From Laceyella sacchari (lineage in GTDB: Bacteria; Bacillota; Bacilli; Thermoactinomycetales; Thermoactinomycetaceae), in the NCBI RefSeq assembly GCF_004343255.1, contig NZ_SMDD01000001.1:310001-374000 (forward strand): a stretch of 64,000 nucleotides of DNA, read 5' to 3'. The translations under genes were made by a program, and so were the position numbers. The notes under the pieces were generated by a model. It saw only the letters and a program-made list of their open reading frames with translations, was not told where the DNA came from and ran no database searches. Below, in pieces: positions 17,946 to 26,346 of the stretch. The stretch's first letter is position 1; each line of letters begins with the position of its first letter.

Positions 17946-19254
17946 ATTGCAGATGTTCCGCATAGAGCCGGTTAAGTGTCCGGCTGACGCGTTCTTCATC
18001 CAATGTTAGCAATTGCTTGTCTTTCATGAGAAACTGCCCATTTACCACATTGTCTTCTACATCTCGGCCGTTGGTGGCGTATACCAGATGCGACAACGCG
18101 TGGTTGGAGGGGGTGAAGTGGATTTTGCCGGCGGGTTGGATAGTGATAAAATCGGCGGCAAATCCAGGTTTGAGCATGCCTGTTTTCGCTAGGCCCAACC
18201 CTGTGGCCCCTTGGTGTGTGGCCATATGCAAAATGATGTCCACTGGAATCAATTCAGGATTGCGGTGCGTTCCTTTCTGTAGCAAGGCTGCAATCCGTAG
18301 CTCTTCAAACATGTCCAGATTGTTGTTGGATGCGACGCTATCCGTGGCGATGCCGACATGGATTCCTTCCTCGAGCAAAGCGGCAACATCGGCGATCCCT
18401 GATCCCAACTTCAAGTTGGAGACGGGGTTGTGGGCGATGGTGGTGTTTGTCTCGCGCAAGATTTCTTTATCCTGCTCATCCAGTACCACACCGTGTGCGA
18501 AGACGGCCGGAGCTTGGAAGAAACCGATTTCCCGCAGATATTGCACCGGGGTCAGTCCATGTTGTGAACGGATGAGATCCACTTCATGTTCTGTTTCCGA
18601 TACGTGGATATGAAGGCGTAACCCCAATTCCGCCGCCAGCTCGGCCGATTTTTGCAAGAGCTCGGTCGAACAAGCGTAAGGACTATGCGGTGCAATCATT
18701 GTGGAGACCAGTGAGTTGTCCCGCCGGATGCAGTTGGCGACGTCTCTGGCTCTGGCCAAGGTGTCGGCTTCACTGCTTCCGTCCGGGGGAGTGAACAGTG
18801 TGTAAGAAAAATATCCTCGCAATCCCGCTTGTTTGACGGTTTCATACAGTCGCATACAATCCAGACCGATCGGATTGTACATATCATTAAAGGTGGTGGT
18901 GCCGGACTTGATCATTTCAATCAGGGCCGCTTGAGCACTCACTTCAGCGATCTCATCGGTGAATTTGGATTCCAGCGGCCAGATCTTTTCGTTGAGCCAA
19001 CGATGCAGACTCAAATCTTCCGCGGCGCCGCGGAGAATGTTCATGACAATGTGCACGTGGCTGTTTACCAAGCCGGGCATCACCCACTTACCTGTCCAGT
19101 CGATTTGCTCATCACATGCTTGAACGAAGGCATCGTGGTATTCACCGACATATTCGATGGTGCCGTCGTTGACGATGATACAGCCGTTTTCATATTGGGT
19201 GCACTGTTCATCCAGTGTGAAAATATTGCAATGAGTAAATGCCTTCTTCATCAT
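17944..19254 (-). CDS. mtaD: 5-methylthioadenosine/S-adenosylhomocysteine deaminase (amidohydrolase)
   Basis: A 436-residue metal-dependent amidohydrolase of the MtaD/ATZ-TRZ group, which deaminates MTA or SAH to the inosyl compound. The metal ligands are seen in VNSHVHI (about residue 65), HIHVSETEHE (about residue 215), AHGV (about residue 248) and IATDSVASNNNLDMFEEL (about residues 300-317). Length is normal. Two tandem ATGs follow AAAGGAGT; the first is used. It is monocistronic. No methionine-salvage gene lies beside it. Other deaminase substrates such as 5'-deoxyadenosine are possible. Confidence 0.85.
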   Translation of the reverse strand: MMKKAFTHCNIFTLDEQCTQYENGCIIVNDGTIEYVGEYHDAFVQACDEQIDWTGKWVMPGLVNSHVHIVMNILRGAAEDLSLHRWLNEKIWPLESKFTDEIAEVSAQAALIEMIKSGTTTFNDMYNPIGLDCMRLYETVKQAGLRGYFSYTLFTPPDGSSEADTLARARDVANCIRRDNSLVSTMIAPHSPYACSTELLQKSAELAAELGLRLHIHVSETEHEVDLIRSQHGLTPVQYLREIGFFQAPAVFAHGVVLDEQDKEILRETNTTIAHNPVSNLKLGSGIADVAALLEEGIHVGIATDSVASNNNLDMFEELRIAALLQKGTHRNPELIPVDIILHMATHQGATGLGLAKTGMLKPGFAADFITIQPAGKIHFTPSNHALSHLVYATNGRDVEDNVVNGQFLMKDKQLLTLDEERVSRTLNRLYAEHLQ

Positions 19255-19439
19255 GCGTACTCCTTTGTCTTAAAATGGCTTGGCAACAATGGTATGGTTT
19301 TAATTTGATATCATATATGATTTTTCTTCTGAATGAAAGAGTAATGTTTGGAAGAAGGCTTCTCTGCTTTGGATGGACACCATTGGCTTTGTCGCCGGGG
19401 GACAGCACGGTGAGGGGAGAGGACTACTAGCTTAAGTAC

Positions 19440-19507
19440 GACTGGTGCAATAAGTGGGTGAGTGAAAGCGCCGGCCTTTTTCCGGCGAGCGCCTCATCAC
19501 ACGTTTC
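19440..19507 (+). repeat. Truncated copy D of the 131-bp repeat, left of the HNH-Argonaute locus
   Basis: The segment from GGTGCAATAAG to CGCCTCATCACACG aligns with the first two thirds of the full repeat at 39961, including AGCGCCTC and GGTGAGTG. It includes a CGCCGG...CCGGCG hairpin not seen in the other copies. The terminal repeats are lost or unrecognisable. It lies in the same orientation as copy C on the other side of the Argonaute gene. Confidence 0.6.
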
Positions 19508-19532
19508 TTGTAACCTTTCGTTGATATGTTGA

Positions 19533-19922
19533 TCAATTGCCAATAAGGGACATCTCCTTCGCTAATGCCGCTTCTTTCATGGACTCATCCTGTAGACAGA
19601 GTGATTCGTAAGCTTTGCATGCAAGATGACAGCGTTCGATCACGGCTATTAGTTGAGTCTCATTGATCGCCTTATCAGCAAGCAATTGATCAACATACCA
19701 ATTTAAAAATTGAAAAGGTGTATTGATTGAACCATATTCATCATGAAATTGCTGGTGACAACCGAAGCGACATAACGTAATCCCATTGTCCTTGTGGTTC
19801 TTCAAAGCTGGATAAGCACTTTTGGAAAACAAATGATGAGCGGACGGATGTTTTCTACTGCCACAAACGACGCATCGATAACCATCTCTTTTCTTTATTC
19901 TCTTAGCCCATTTTGTGTTCAA
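19533..19922 (-). CDS. HNH endonuclease beside the Argonaute gene
   Basis: A 129-residue HNH nuclease. CVVC near residue 17 and LCRFGCHQQFH (about residues 53-63) supply the zinc cysteines, AHHLFSK (about residues 28-34) the first catalytic histidine, and NGITLC and HQQFH the rest of the beta-beta-alpha-metal core. An ATG at 19952 is in frame, but the perfect ribosome binding site AAAGGAGGGG lies inside that extension, eight bases before a TTG at 19922, so TTG is the likely start. Base composition is AT-rich like the divergent Argonaute gene. It could act as a partner nuclease or be an independent homing-type enzyme. Confidence 0.75.
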   Translation of the reverse strand: MNTKWAKRIKKRDGYRCVVCGSRKHPSAHHLFSKSAYPALKNHKDNGITLCRFGCHQQFHDEYGSINTPFQFLNWYVDQLLADKAINETQLIAVIERCHLACKAYESLCLQDESMKEAALAKEMSLIGN

Positions 19923-19952
19923 TTTACTACCCCTCCTTTCAACCTCTATCAT

Positions 19953-20328
19953 CGACAGGTTGTTGAATAGTTATACTTATCTGATTTATGTTTTGGTTGA
20001 AAACGGGGAAGGGTAGTAACAGAAAAAGAAAAGAGAGTGGAAGAAATGTATGTTTCATCGAATCTTGAGTAGAAATAGAGGCTTCTAATGATGGAAAAGA
20101 GAAATGGTCAGTAATAACTCTAAACTGGATGTTGATCTTAAATGAGTTTCTCTATCCAAGGTATATTAGCCATCACTTTTCCATTTCCACAATATCGACT
20201 AATTTTATGTCTGTTTTTTATTGTATGTAAAGTGTATAATTAACAAAAAAATTGATCTATTCATTAAATTGAGAGTCGAGCTTGGCTTCCAGCTATATTA
20301 TATACACGTCTATGAAAGGTGATCTATT
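19953..20328. other. AT-rich divergent spacer between HNH and Argonaute genes
   Basis: About 375 bp with no convincing open frame. A TGTATAAT sequence near 20231-20238 could serve as a -10 element for the Argonaute gene, with no good -35. No hairpin or repeat array stands out. A small RNA gene cannot be ruled out by eye. Confidence 0.4.
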
Positions 20329-22521
20329 ATGGAGTCATTTCTGATTACTGAACTTATGTTTATTACCCAATCAAGTGATCTACCGATTCATATCCTTGAA
20401 CCTTATCCTCGAGAGTTTGCCAAATCACACACTGAAAACTATGAAGTATGTAAAGATCTTCGTCAACGAAATAATAATAGGGTTATTGTATTTTATGAGA
20501 ATTTGATCGCTTCTTTCGATGAAATTAAGTATAAAGATGACTCATTGTTTCAATCGGTGGAATATCGTACAATTCATCTTGATTCACATATAGAAAGAGA
20601 ACTGCTGAGTCGCTTGATTTTACAAGAAATTGGTCACCTTGCGTCTCAATCTAAGCATATTAGTTACGGACAACGCTGTTTCACCTTTCTAGAACCAATT
20701 TGTGATGAAAAAACTGGTGAAATCATCACAGATAACAATGGTACACTCGTTTATCCAAAGCTAACTGTTGATTGTCGCGTTGATCATGACGGCAAAATCT
20801 ACTTTGGTTTTGACTTAGCTCATTCTTTTCAAAGTAAAGAAACATTATTAGATTATTTAAATAAAAACAAGGATTTACCAGAAAACAGCAATGTTATTGA
20901 TATCTACGGGAATTATCGATATGCTTTTCAACGATTTGGGCCACAGACATTATCTGATCCAAATCCTACACCCCGCATGAAAGAGTCAGTAAAAGCATAT
21001 CATGAAAGGCTGAATGTGAGTTGGAAGTTAAGAGGAATTACCAATGTACCTGTTGCCTTTGTAAAAACAGAGCATGATGAAGAGTTAGCATATGCACCGC
21101 AATGTTTACGTGTAGAGATGCCTTTCAGTAAAATCAAATCAAAAAAGTTAAGAGATACGTGTAAACTCGGTCCCGATGCAAAAATCAATAAAGCACTTAG
21201 TCTTGCTAAACGCATTCTTAGTTATAGTCCCCGTTATGAACGCAGGTTTTCTGGATTAAAAGTACAGAAACAAGGATACGAGTATACCACCTGGGCCCCG
21301 CCAAATCTTCGTTTTAGAAATGGTAGTAGCATAAATATTAAGAATGGACTTAAAAAATACAAAGTTGTTAGCAAAGTAGATAAACCTGTTACTTTTTCTG
21401 TTCTTATGGACAAGCATCTCATTGAGCAATTAAAACAATTTAGACAGATCAATACTTTTACAGATATTTTAAATGAAATGTGTGATTTGTCTAGTCAATG
21501 GGGAGTTCCACTTAAATCTGTACGATTAAATATTTCCAATATCTGCTTTGAATTGCCGGACAAACTAAGCTATGAGTTAAAAGCGCTAAGTGATGAGAAA
21601 AAAACATTGATTCAATCGCAAGATATCCTCTTAGTTGTTGGCCCAAAGGAAGATATGGAGTCGGAAAATTCATATTATAGTGTGATCAAACAGGAATTTG
21701 GTCAATCAAATGTTTTAACCCAAGTCGTATTATTAGAAAACCTAAAATTACAAGAACCCAAAAATAGACTATTTATTCTCGAAAATCTCGTGCTTGGCAT
21801 CTATGCAAAGTGTGGTATTCAACCTTGGCTTTTAGATCAGCCTCTTCATTCAGACATGTTTATTGGATTGGATGTAAGTCATATTAATAAGAAGCATGCA
21901 TCTGGTTGTATTCAAGTTATGGGGTGTGATGGGAGATTTTTAAACTCAAAGCCATATGAAGGAAAAGAGTCGGGTGAAATCATTAGTAGAGAAACACTAT
22001 CACAGATCATTAACCAAGCTATTGTTGCTTATACTAAACACTATCCTGATAAACCTTTGAAGCATATCACGTTTCATCGTGATGGAAAACCACTTCAGAA
22101 AGAAGTCGATGCTATTAGATCAATCCTACAGCAGCACGGTATTGAATTCGATTATGTCTCGATCATAAAAAATACAAATCGAAGAATGGCTTTCAGGGGT
22201 ATAAATCCTAATACCAATAATGAAGAATGGATGACCTCAGAAGGACTAGTATATATGAAGGATAATTACGCATATCTGTGCAGTACTAATCCTTCTACAT
22301 CTGTCGGTATGGCGGATCCTATCAAGGTGGAGAAATATGTCGGTTCAAGATCTATCGAACAAATCACTAAAGATATTTTTTATCTATCATTTATGAACAT
22401 CCACTCTATGCGTAAATCTAGACTTCCAGCAACGACAAACTATGCGGATATGAGTTCAAAGTTTTACAATAAAAACTGGCTTCCTCTTTTGCCGGCAGAT
22501 AACAGCCTGCCTTTTGTATAG
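20329..22521 (+). CDS. Prokaryotic Argonaute, long type, with complete DEDD catalytic tetrad
   Basis: A 730-residue protein with the full N-L1-PAZ-L2-MID-PIWI length. In the MID domain, Tyr450, Lys454 and Gln465 have exactly the 4 and 11 residue spacing of the 5'-phosphate pocket (YK/RK type) of active bacterial Argonautes, with Lys494 as a candidate fourth residue. In PIWI, Asp515 (GLDVSH), Glu550 (SGEII, glutamate finger), Asp585 (HRDGK) and Asp707 (NYADM) match catalytic positions by spacing and by distance from the C-terminus, so guide-directed cleavage is predicted. The ATG follows AAAGGTGATC. The gene is markedly AT-richer than its surroundings, implying transfer. Guide and target type (DNA or RNA) cannot be read off. 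Confidence 0.93.
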   Translation: MESFLITELMFITQSSDLPIHILEPYPREFAKSHTENYEVCKDLRQRNNNRVIVFYENLIASFDEIKYKDDSLFQSVEYRTIHLDSHIERELLSRLILQEIGHLASQSKHISYGQRCFTFLEPICDEKTGEIITDNNGTLVYPKLTVDCRVDHDGKIYFGFDLAHSFQSKETLLDYLNKNKDLPENSNVIDIYGNYRYAFQRFGPQTLSDPNPTPRMKESVKAYHERLNVSWKLRGITNVPVAFVKTEHDEELAYAPQCLRVEMPFSKIKSKKLRDTCKLGPDAKINKALSLAKRILSYSPRYERRFSGLKVQKQGYEYTTWAPPNLRFRNGSSINIKNGLKKYKVVSKVDKPVTFSVLMDKHLIEQLKQFRQINTFTDILNEMCDLSSQWGVPLKSVRLNISNICFELPDKLSYELKALSDEKKTLIQSQDILLVVGPKEDMESENSYYSVIKQEFGQSNVLTQVVLLENLKLQEPKNRLFILENLVLGIYAKCGIQPWLLDQPLHSDMFIGLDVSHINKKHASGCIQVMGCDGRFLNSKPYEGKESGEIISRETLSQIINQAIVAYTKHYPDKPLKHITFHRDGKPLQKEVDAIRSILQQHGIEFDYVSIIKNTNRRMAFRGINPNTNNEEWMTSEGLVYMKDNYAYLCSTNPSTSVGMADPIKVEKYVGSRSIEQITKDIFYLSFMNIHSMRKSRLPATTNYADMSSKFYNKNWLPLLPADNSLPFV

Positions 22522-22878
22522 AAATCAAGATATGTTGAAAGGGGCATGGCTAGCGCAACAAATTGGTGAGTGGAAGCGGCGGAAAAACTTTTTCCCAATG
22601 AGCGCCTCGTCATGCGTGAAGCGAATGGGAAGTCGCTTATCTATTCTTCAGACACGCTCTAAACAAGATTGTGGAGATTGTTATGCAGAAAAATTGGATA
22701 ATGCAATATCTCATACATCCTCCTTTTGAATCGCCGCTGAACGAAGGTAGCGGGCAGCGATTACTTCTGTCATAAAATGTTCCATTTGCCCGCTTAGCCT
22801 GAATTTGTAATCATGTCATTCTGTTTTTAAAACCATGCTTCTCTATGATTTGGTTTGATACTGTTTTCGAAGGCTCAG
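22522..22878. other. Gene-free stretch right of the Argonaute gene
   Basis: It contains repeat copy C (22542-22659). The remainder (22660-22878) shows no supported gene; a segment near 22765-22795 (ATGTTCCATTTGC) recurs at 40179-40191 and may be another decayed repeat. Confidence 0.5.
22542..22659 (+). repeat. Copy C of the 131-bp repeat, right of the Argonaute gene
   Basis: 118 bp matching the full element at 39961 from end to end except for an internal deletion near its right end. The right terminal repeat survives as CAGACACGCTC; the left end has drifted to GGGCATGGCTAG. The core AGCGGCGGAAAAAC...ATGAGCGCCTCGTCA is nearly identical. It begins 20 bp after the Argonaute stop codon. Confidence 0.75.
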
Positions 22879-24111
22879 TTAATCCTTGTTGTCGGTGAGG
22901 TGCGAGGAAGGGAGAGATTGGCCGGGTTGCAATATTGGCAAGTTGAGTTTGACGCTGTCCGGATATTTGATGCCAGCCCCGGTGTTGAGCACAACGACTG
23001 TCTCATTGGCGCCAATCCAACCGCTGTCGCGCAATCGTCGCGCTGCTGCAAATGCGGCCGCTCCTTCAGGGCACACGTAGGCGCCTTCCAGTCGGGCGAT
23101 CCGCTTTTGTTCTTGCAGGATGGTATCATCTTCCACTGCCAATGCGCATCCCGCGGTTTGATAAATCGCTGCCAGCACCAAGAAGTCGCCAAGCGCTTTG
23201 GGGACGTTGATCCCAAACGCGACAGTGGAGGCACCGCTCCAATAAGAGGAGGTCTGCTTCTGTTCAGACCATGCTTTGACAATGGGTGCGCATCCTTCTG
23301 CTTGCACGGCGACCAAGCGCGGGAGACGATCTCCTATCCATCCCAATTCACGCAATTCCAGCAAGGCTTTGTAGATGCCGATCAATCCCACGCCGCCGCC
23401 GGTCGGATACAAAATCACGTCCGGAAGTTGCCATTCCAGTTGTTCCGCAATTTCGAAGCCCATCGTTTTTTTGCCTTCGATACGATAAGGTTCTTTGAGC
23501 GTGGATGCGTCATACCACCCATGTTCCTTAATGCTTTGGGCGATCGTGTTGCCTGCATCGCTGATGAGTCCGTTAATCAAGGTCAGATGGGCACCGGCGA
23601 TGGCGCATTCGACCTTTGCGGTGTGGGGCGCGTCCAGTGGCATCACGATATGGCACTGAATGCCGGCTTTGGCCGCATAAAGCGCCCAAGCCGCTCCGGC
23701 ATTGCCGTTTGTCGGCATGGCCAACTCTTTGACGCCCAGTTCTTTGGCTCGGGATACGCCAACCGCTGCACCTCGCACTTTGAAAGTGCCGCCAGGGCTT
23801 ATGCCCTCATCTTTCATGAGCAAACGAAAAATGCCCATATCATCGGCAAGTCGGGGCAAGGGGAGCAATGGTGTCATCCCTTCGCCAGACGAAACGATGT
23901 GTGTGTGATCCTGTACAGGCAACAACTCATGGTATCGCCACAAACTGTGTACCCGATTGCGCAAGTCGTCCGGCCTTAATCTGTTGCGCAACTTCGTCAA
24001 ATCATATTGGACGAGTAGCGGAGCTCCACAACGACATTGTTGCGTGATCTGGTTGATTTCGCTTGTGCCTCCGCACTTGGAGCATGACAAGTGGGTGGCG
24101 TAACTGAACAC
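22879..24111 (-). CDS. Threonine synthase-like PLP enzyme
   Basis: A 410-residue fold-type II PLP enzyme. A short N-terminal zinc-ribbon-like segment (CSKCGGT...CRCG, about residues 10-28) precedes the catalytic domain. The PLP lysine is in GGTFKVRGA near residue 110, and the phosphate-binding loop is PTGGGVGLIG near residue 236. This N-terminal ribbon is common in the threonine synthase branch, which converts O-phosphohomoserine to threonine. Homoserine dehydrogenase is encoded 11 kb away rather than adjacent, so an alternative role such as a diaminopropionate-lyase-like or cystathionine-type reaction is possible. Confidence 0.75.
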   Translation of the reverse strand: MFSYATHLSCSKCGGTSEINQITQQCRCGAPLLVQYDLTKLRNRLRPDDLRNRVHSLWRYHELLPVQDHTHIVSSGEGMTPLLPLPRLADDMGIFRLLMKDEGISPGGTFKVRGAAVGVSRAKELGVKELAMPTNGNAGAAWALYAAKAGIQCHIVMPLDAPHTAKVECAIAGAHLTLINGLISDAGNTIAQSIKEHGWYDASTLKEPYRIEGKKTMGFEIAEQLEWQLPDVILYPTGGGVGLIGIYKALLELRELGWIGDRLPRLVAVQAEGCAPIVKAWSEQKQTSSYWSGASTVAFGINVPKALGDFLVLAAIYQTAGCALAVEDDTILQEQKRIARLEGAYVCPEGAAAFAAARRLRDSGWIGANETVVVLNTGAGIKYPDSVKLNLPILQPGQSLPSSHLTDNKD

Positions 24112-24206
24112 TGGATCACCTCCGTATGAGAATGTTGTTCACATTCACACCTTATGTCACAAGTGGGCAGAGGGATTCGTGATATGGATGGCTTTTGGTG
24201 CAAGCA

Positions 24207-24240
24207 ACAAAAAGCCCGGCTGAAGAGCCGAGCTTTTTGT
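24207..24240 (-). terminator. Terminator of the HAD phosphatase gene
   Basis: AAAAAGC-CGGCT with AGCCG-GCTTTTT, with T runs on both strands. It lies between two genes that both read leftward. Confidence 0.75.
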
Positions 24241-24288
24241 CTGTGAAGCGAGGTGTTCATCGATCATGTTTGACAAAGGGAAGTGTCA

Positions 24289-25095
24289 CTACCACAACAC
24301 TTTTTCTAAGTACTGGGCGATCCCGTCTTCTTCATTACTCGATGTGACGGCGTAGGCCACTTCTTTCAAGGCGTCGATGGCATTTCCCATGGCGACACCT
24401 TGGCCTGCATGCTGAATCATTTCCAGATCATTGTCTCCGTCGCCGAATGCAATGATGCGGTCACGAGGAATGCCGTAATAGGCGGCGATCCGTTCTATAC
24501 CGACCCATTTGTTGACGCCGTGCCGGATGATTTCGATCACATGCCACGGTGTTCCCCAACTGCGCTGTTCAATCACTTCGGCGTGTGCGTTTTGCAATTG
24601 GTGGAACAAGTCGTTCATGTTGGATTCTTGCGGTTGAATTAGGATTGAAGTGCAATCTTCCGTCAACAATTGGCTTAAATCGCCTTGATGGAGGGGACGA
24701 TCGGCAATGAAAAATGAATGGTCTTTGATGATGTCTTTCTCGCGGATGTATACGTTGTCTAACAATTCAACCATGATATGGCGTACGTTGAAACGTTCAC
24801 AGGTGGCAATCACTTCTTTGACAGTGGACAAAGGCAATGTTGTATGATAAGGGCCGAAGTTGGGATCGTGCGGATGGTGTACATATGCCCCGTTGAAATT
24901 GACCAAGGGAGTGTCGAGCCCCAACTCTTCATAATACGCTTTGCTAAGATGATGTGGCCGGCCTGTGGCGATGCAAACTTTGTGTCCCTCTTCGGCGGCG
25001 CGGCGCAGTGTTTGTTTCGTTTTGACGGAAACGGTTTTGTCATTTTTCAACGTGGTTCCATCTAAGTCGATCGCAATTAAGTATGGTTGCTTCAA
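24289..25095 (-). CDS. Cof-type HAD-superfamily phosphatase
   Basis: A 268-residue class IIB HAD hydrolase. Motif I is DLDGTTL (nucleophile near residue 9), motif II the Thr of ATGRPH near residue 43, motif III a Lys near residue 195, and motif IV GDGDNDLEM near residue 218. The C2B cap occupies about residues 85-190. Relatives dephosphorylate sugar phosphates or pyridoxal phosphate, with broad specificity. Start codon follows GGAGGG. It is monocistronic. Confidence 0.88.
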   Translation of the reverse strand: MKQPYLIAIDLDGTTLKNDKTVSVKTKQTLRRAAEEGHKVCIATGRPHHLSKAYYEELGLDTPLVNFNGAYVHHPHDPNFGPYHTTLPLSTVKEVIATCERFNVRHIMVELLDNVYIREKDIIKDHSFFIADRPLHQGDLSQLLTEDCTSILIQPQESNMNDLFHQLQNAHAEVIEQRSWGTPWHVIEIIRHGVNKWVGIERIAAYYGIPRDRIIAFGDGDNDLEMIQHAGQGVAMGNAIDALKEVAYAVTSSNEEDGIAQYLEKVLW

Positions 25096-25295
25096 TGGTT
25101 TTTCTCCCTCCTGCTATCGGCGGAAAATCTGCCTGTCTCTCTCTATCATCTCACGAAAGATGGCTGTGTTCCACACCTGAAGACTAATTGGACACACTCA
25201 CGAAGCCCTTGCATATTTTGTGCGCTGGATTAAAAAGCTAAGAAAGGGTTTGATAGCGATGGGCAACATCATTTCAGTGAGAAAAGAGGGATTGG

Positions 25296-25451
25296 ATGAA
25301 TAAGGAAAAAGATTTGCAGGCTCAAGCAGAATGGACGGATGGGGAATTGGCCGATTATCCCGCCGATCATGATCCTGATACCCATGTCACGGCTGGTATT
25401 CAGGAAGCGTACAATCTTCATCCCATTGAGGAAGAGGAAAACCAATCATGA
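25296..25451 (+). CDS. Small acidic hypothetical protein
   Basis: A 51-residue reading frame starting MNKEKDLQAQ and ending EEEENQS, strongly acidic with no hydrophobic segment. It has a plausible AAGAGGG ribosome binding site and stands alone between the HAD gene and the T-box region. Codon use looks ordinary. I do not recognise a family; size and composition resemble small Bacillus spore or coat-associated proteins, but that is only a resemblance. Confidence 0.5.
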   Translation: MNKEKDLQAQAEWTDGELADYPADHDPDTHVTAGIQEAYNLHPIEEEENQS

Positions 25452-25469
25452 CTAGGGAGTGCGGCCCAT

Positions 25470-25520
25470 ATTCGTTTTACTGGTGCATCGGTGCTCCTAG
25501 AAAACGTTTTTCTGCCGCTG
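25470..25520 (-). repeat. Partial copy E of the 131-bp repeat
   Basis: About 50 bp (ATTCGTTTTACTGGTGCATCGGTGCTC, then AAAACGTTTTTCTGCCGCT) matching the inner part of copy B at 39095-39147 in the same orientation. No terminal repeats remain. It is directly followed by a CCATCTC...GAGATGG hairpin with a T run at 25523-25548, possibly a terminator for the small acidic gene. Confidence 0.6.
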
Positions 25521-25575
25521 GACCATCTCATTTGGAGATGGTTTTTCTTGTCACATTTTTATTTTGAAAAATATA

Positions 25576-25604
25576 TTGACTATAAAAAAGAATGGAATTA
25601 TAAT
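25576..25604 (+). promoter_or_regulatory. Sigma-A promoter of the T-box-brnQ unit
   Basis: TTGACT (25576-25581), a 17-nt spacer, and a perfect TATAAT (25599-25604). It sits about 35 bp before the first T-box. Confidence 0.85.
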
Positions 25605-25640
25605 TCGTATAACAAATCCCGGATGATTCATCTAATGCTG

Positions 25641-25924
25641 GCGATGACAAGGAGAGTAGGCGATCAAGGGAGTCGACAGAGAGCTGCCCCAAGGCTGGAA
25701 GGGCGGTGATGACCGATCGTTGAAGATCACCTTGGAGCTTCACCCGTGAACAGGCTGATATGCAGTAGCGGGTGACGGAGGGTCCCGTTATCAGACCGGA
25801 GTCCGACCATGGACTTACAGAGCCCGCTTTCCGTGAGGAAGACGGGGAAACTGGGTGGTACCGCGCGTTCTCACGCCCCAGCGATTGACAAGCGTTCGAT
25901 CGTTGGGGCGTGAGAATTTTTTTA
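25641..25924 (+). promoter_or_regulatory. T-box riboswitch 1 (isoleucine-type specifier) with terminator
   Basis: A classic T-box leader. The Stem I base is CAAGG with CCTTG, the upper stem is CGATC with GATCG, and an AGAGAG element lies near 25680. The specifier loop ends GAAG-ATC-A (codon ATC at 25726-25728), followed by the T-box GGGTGGTACCGCG near 25854 and a terminator hairpin (CACGCCCCAGCGA with TCGTTGGGGCGTG) plus T run. Uncharged tRNA-Ile would stabilise the antiterminator. The specifier assignment rests on the fold just described. Confidence 0.92.
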
Positions 25925-25952
25925 TGATGGTAAAAAGTTCATTTGATAGATT

Positions 25953-26232
25953 AGCGATGACAAGGAGAGTAGACGATCAAGGGAGTCGACAGAGAGCCGC
26001 CCCAAGGCTGGAAGGGCGGTGGCGACCGATCGTTGAAGATCACCTTGGAGCTTCACCCGTGAACAGGCTGATGTGCAGTAGCGGGTGACGGAGGGTCCCG
26101 TTATCAGACCGGAGTCCGACCATGGACTCACAGAGCCCGTTTCCCGTGAGGGGGATGGGAAAGCTGGGTGGTACCGCGATTCTCCCGCCCCAGCGATCGG
26201 CATGAACGATCGTTGGGGCGGGAGAATTTTTT
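25953..26232 (+). promoter_or_regulatory. T-box riboswitch 2 (tandem copy, isoleucine-type) with terminator
   Basis: A second, nearly identical T-box starting about 30 nt after the first terminator. It has the same Stem I pairs, the same ATC specifier (26039-26041), T-box GGGTGGTACCGCG at 26166-26178, and terminator CCCGCCCCAGCGATC with its complement and T run. One change next to the specifier (GGTGAT in copy 1, GGTGGC in copy 2) supports leaving ATC unpaired in the loop. There is no gene between the copies, so both control brnQ. Confidence 0.92.
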
Positions 26233-26346
26233 ATGGCCCGGTTGGTTTATGTGATGAATGACAGCAGTGGGCGCTCTGTCTCGATAGTAAAACAGTGTAA
26301 ACCAATATGTTTAATAGGAAAATGCAAAATGGATTGAGGAGGTTAC

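Noticed and set aside
22514-22729. Small 71-codon frame after the Argonaute gene
   Set aside because: It overlaps the Argonaute stop and runs through repeat copy C, with no ribosome binding site or conserved motif.
22855-23979. A 374-codon frame antisense to the threonine-synthase-like gene
   Set aside because: The minus strand encodes clear PLP-enzyme motifs, while this frame has no recognisable domain.
24154-24175. TGTCACA-N16-CGTG as an ECF41-like promoter on the plus strand
   Set aside because: It points away from any gene start; the following genes are on the minus strand.
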